From: Geofilum sp964396555
Lineage (GTDB): Bacteria; Bacteroidota; Bacteroidia; Bacteroidales; Marinilabiliaceae
Direction: 5' to 3'
DNA length: 6,950 bases
Assembly: GCA_964396555.1 (NCBI GenBank)
Contig: CAYNFX010000097.1
Location: 1-6,950 of the forward strand
The notes beneath the pieces are model-generated. The model saw only the letters and a list, made by a program, of their open reading frames with translations, was not told the origin of the DNA and did no database searches. Below are positions 5,381-6,950 of the stretch, in pieces (the stretch's first letter is position 1; every line of letters begins with the position of its first letter). A program made the position numbers and the translations under genes.

Positions 5381-6199
5381 ATGCTGAGACGCGTCTTTTT
5401 GCTTTTGATTGTTGCGGTAATGGCTTGTCCTTTTGCTCTCGATGCTCAGGATGACTATTACTATGTTCGGATAAAGACCAACATGGGCAATATGCGTGTA
5501 AGGCTTTACAATGAGACTCCAGAACACCGCAAGGAGTTCCTCAGACTGGCAAACAGCGGCCATTACAATGGCACGCTGTTTTACCGTGTAATTAAGAACT
5601 TTGTGGTTCAGGGAGGCTCCTCAGACTCACGAAAGGCCTCTGCCGGCAAAAGGATCGGTTATGGCGAGAGTCATAATATCAGTTCGGAATTTGTCAAAAG
5701 CTGCTTTCACAAAAAGGGTGCACTATGTGCTCCCCGCCAGCCTGAGAATATCAATCATTTCAAAATGTCTGATATTGCTCAGTTTTATATAGTTCACGGA
5801 CGGGTTTATACGGACGAGGAACTTGACAAGATGGAAAGGGCTGTAAACAACCCGATACTCAAAGATCTGCGAGAAAGGTTTCTTGTGCCTCACAAGGAAG
5901 AGCTCGATAGGTTGCGCGAAGAAGGTAAGATTGCAGAGTACAACGAACTGGCAAAGAAGATTAAGTCTGATATAGAGTTTGAGTTCAGTGTCTCAAAGCA
6001 CCTTAAATTCACTCCCGAACAAAGGGAAGCCTATACGACGGTGGGTGGAATACCCCAGCTCGATGGTGATTACACTGTGTTTGGCGAGGTAATCGAGGGC
6101 TTTGACGTGTTGAACAAAATCGCTGCGCTTGAGACAGACAAGAACGACAGACCGTTAAAGGATGTCGTTATCATAGCTGTTGAAGAATCGTACAGGTGA
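5381..6199 (+). CDS. Exported cyclophilin-like protein with altered active site (second of a tandem pair)
   Basis: A 272-residue paralogue of the preceding gene, with the same layout: signal peptide (Arg3-Arg4, hydrophobic core, ending ALDAQ at 19-23), cyclophilin strands from about 27, an insertion of about 75 residues (about 144-218), and a C-terminal QLDGDYTVFGEVI (226-238). Arg69, Phe74 and Gln77 match CypA R55, F60 and Q63. Other positions have changed: Val75 for M61, Pro118 for A101, and SDIAQFYIV (130-138) in place of SGSQFFIV, putting Tyr136 at F113; Gln226 stands at W121. Isomerase activity may be weaker or altered, and a chaperone or binding role is possible. Cys108 and Cys116 flank the HKKGAL turn and are absent from the first copy. 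It starts 8 nt after the first gene with no strong Shine-Dalgarno sequence, so the two are surely co-transcribed. Its last 45 bp overlap the convergent NUDIX gene. Confidence 0.9.
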   Translation: MLRRVFLLLIVAVMACPFALDAQDDYYYVRIKTNMGNMRVRLYNETPEHRKEFLRLANSGHYNGTLFYRVIKNFVVQGGSSDSRKASAGKRIGYGESHNISSEFVKSCFHKKGALCAPRQPENINHFKMSDIAQFYIVHGRVYTDEELDKMERAVNNPILKDLRERFLVPHKEELDRLREEGKIAEYNELAKKIKSDIEFEFSVSKHLKFTPEQREAYTTVGGIPQLDGDYTVFGEVIEGFDVLNKIAALETDKNDRPLKDVVIIAVEESYR

Positions 6200-6802
6200 A
6201 CTGCGCAGTACCTCTTTAATTGAAGGATAAGTGTTTTCAAGTAGTTCCGGCAACATTTCGGGACTGACCCAGAATACGGATTCAATACCTTCCTCGGTCT
6301 GTGGCCGGGGAAGTTTTTTTTCATAATACCTCATAAGGTACCAGTGAGTTTCCTTAAGTATTCTTTCTCCTTTAAGGGAGTAGGTATGATAGGTACGGGT
6401 GATTCTATCTCCAAGTTCAAGGTTTCCAATTCCGCATTCCTCCTCAACTTCTCTTAGGGCTGCTGCTTCGAATGTTTCACCCTTCTCGACCTTGCCTTTA
6501 GGAAGGTCGAAGTATCCCAGGCGGTTGATTCCCAGAAATTCACTGTAGTCTTCGTTCCACACCAGTCCCCCGGCGGCAGGGAGGTTTTTGAAGTTTGACC
6601 TGAATTCATGCATCAGTTCCCTCAGGTTGTGGTGATAGACAAAGACTTTCTCGAGGGTTTCGTCCGCTTCGAAGTTGTTGACAAACTGCTGTAACTCGCC
6701 ACGGCTGCCGTATTTGAGGATTGAAGCAAATGAGCCGTCAAGGTCGGATTCTATATTGTCGGTAAGCACCAAAAGACGGTCCTTGAAAAAGATTTTATAC
6801 AT
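6155..6802 (-). CDS. NUDIX hydrolase with an N-terminal extension
   Basis: Cytoplasmic hydrolase of a nucleoside diphosphate linked to some group X; the substrate cannot be read from sequence. The NUDIX box is complete at 103-125 (pattern GX5EX7REUXEEXGU: Gly103, Glu109, Arg117-Glu118, Glu121-Glu122, Gly124, Ile125). Glu118, Glu121 and Glu122 are the expected metal ligands. The domain begins around AAGGLVWNE (76-84), with YFDLPKGKV (97-105) leading into the box. Residues 1-75 are a separate segment (MYKIFFKDRLLVLTD...) with no motif I recognise, apparently a small alpha/beta unit; a similar extension occurs, as I recall, in other Bacteroidota NUDIX proteins. The core should end near YPSIKEVL (192-199); the remaining 16 residues lie on the strand opposite the cyclophilin gene end. 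It is divergent from pyrE with 38 bp between start codons. The ATG gives a sensible N-terminus, with AT-rich sequence upstream. Confidence 0.92.
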   Translation of the reverse strand: MYKIFFKDRLLVLTDNIESDLDGSFASILKYGSRGELQQFVNNFEADETLEKVFVYHHNLRELMHEFRSNFKNLPAAGGLVWNEDYSEFLGINRLGYFDLPKGKVEKGETFEAAALREVEEECGIGNLELGDRITRTYHTYSLKGERILKETHWYLMRYYEKKLPRPQTEEGIESVFWVSPEMLPELLENTYPSIKEVLRSSPVRFFNSYDNDIL

Positions 6803-6805
6803 TTG
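6798..6805 (+). promoter_or_regulatory. Bacteroidota-type -7 element for pyrE
   Basis: TACATTTG is an exact match to TAnnTTTG. It predicts a start of transcription near 6812 and a leader of about 29 nt before the pyrE ATG. The box overlaps the NUDIX start codon (6800-6802) on the opposite strand. A TTG at 6783-6785 is too close to serve as a standard -33 element, so the upstream half of the promoter is unclear. Confidence 0.45.
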
Positions 6806-6840
6806 CGGAGAGCTTATTTCGAAATCGTTAACTACGTTAT

Positions 6841-6950
6841 ATGAACAGAGAAGAGACTATAGCAAATCATCTGCTGCAAATTAAAGCAATAAAATTGCAA
6901 CCGGCAAACCCCTTTACATGGGCATCCGGCTGGAAATCGCCGATCTATTG
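6841..6950 (+). CDS. pyrE: Orotate phosphoribosyltransferase (N-terminal fragment; runs off right edge)
   Basis: Transfers phosphoribose from PRPP to orotate, forming OMP in de novo pyrimidine synthesis. Only 36 complete codons are in the window, beginning MNREETIANHLLQIKAIKL. The tell-tale segment is PFTWASGWKSPIY (24-36), the N-terminal OPRTase signature (Phe-Thr-x-x-Ser-Gly-x-x-Ser-Pro-x-Tyr) whose Lys and Ser-Pro contact PRPP or orotate in the dimer. The PRPP loop itself lies beyond the edge. The start codon is the first in frame, 38 bp from the divergent NUDIX start, with a TAnnTTTG box 36 nt upstream. Identification is firm from the signature despite the short fragment. Confidence 0.93.
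   Translation, partial: MNREETIANHLLQIKAIKLQPANPFTWASGWKSPIY

Overview
The window looks like ordinary chromosome from a member of the Bacteroidota. The evidence is the set of protein families (a short Adk with a minimal LID, an Obg whose G4 motif is SKSD, secreted cyclophilins with long helical insertions, a secreted helix-hairpin-helix/barrel protein), signal peptides ending in ...AQ, weak or absent Shine-Dalgarno sequences, and two perfect matches to the Bacteroidota -7 promoter element TAnnTTTG. I see no insertion sequence, phage gene, tRNA, rRNA or CRISPR array.

Left part, minus strand (1-1578): a two-gene unit. A 291-residue predicted outer-membrane barrel protein (703-1578) is followed 4 nt later by an exported helix-hairpin-helix protein (1-698) whose C-terminal part runs off the left edge. 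The second gene is easy to miss because it has no stop codon inside the window.

Middle, plus strand (1720-4489): hpt (purine salvage), adk (adenylate kinase) and obg (ribosome-associated GTPase), then a 115-residue protein of unknown function. This is a growth and housekeeping set linking purine nucleotide supply with a GTPase that senses guanine nucleotides. The hpt-adk and adk-obg gaps are 140 and 86 nt, so one transcript is possible but not shown.

Right part: two tandem exported cyclophilin-type peptidyl-prolyl isomerases (4560-5372 and 5381-6199, 8 nt apart). They share an unusual helical insertion, but the second has lost several catalytic-site residues. Their 3' end overlaps a convergent NUDIX hydrolase gene (6155-6802, minus strand) by 45 bp. 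The NUDIX gene is divergent from pyrE (6841 to the right edge), and the likely pyrE -7 element overlaps the NUDIX start codon.

Most of the window is conserved housekeeping. The items most worth a second look are the secreted helix-hairpin-helix/barrel pair, the divergent second cyclophilin, the perfect hairpin just before the 115-residue gene, and the gene-end overlap at 6155-6199.
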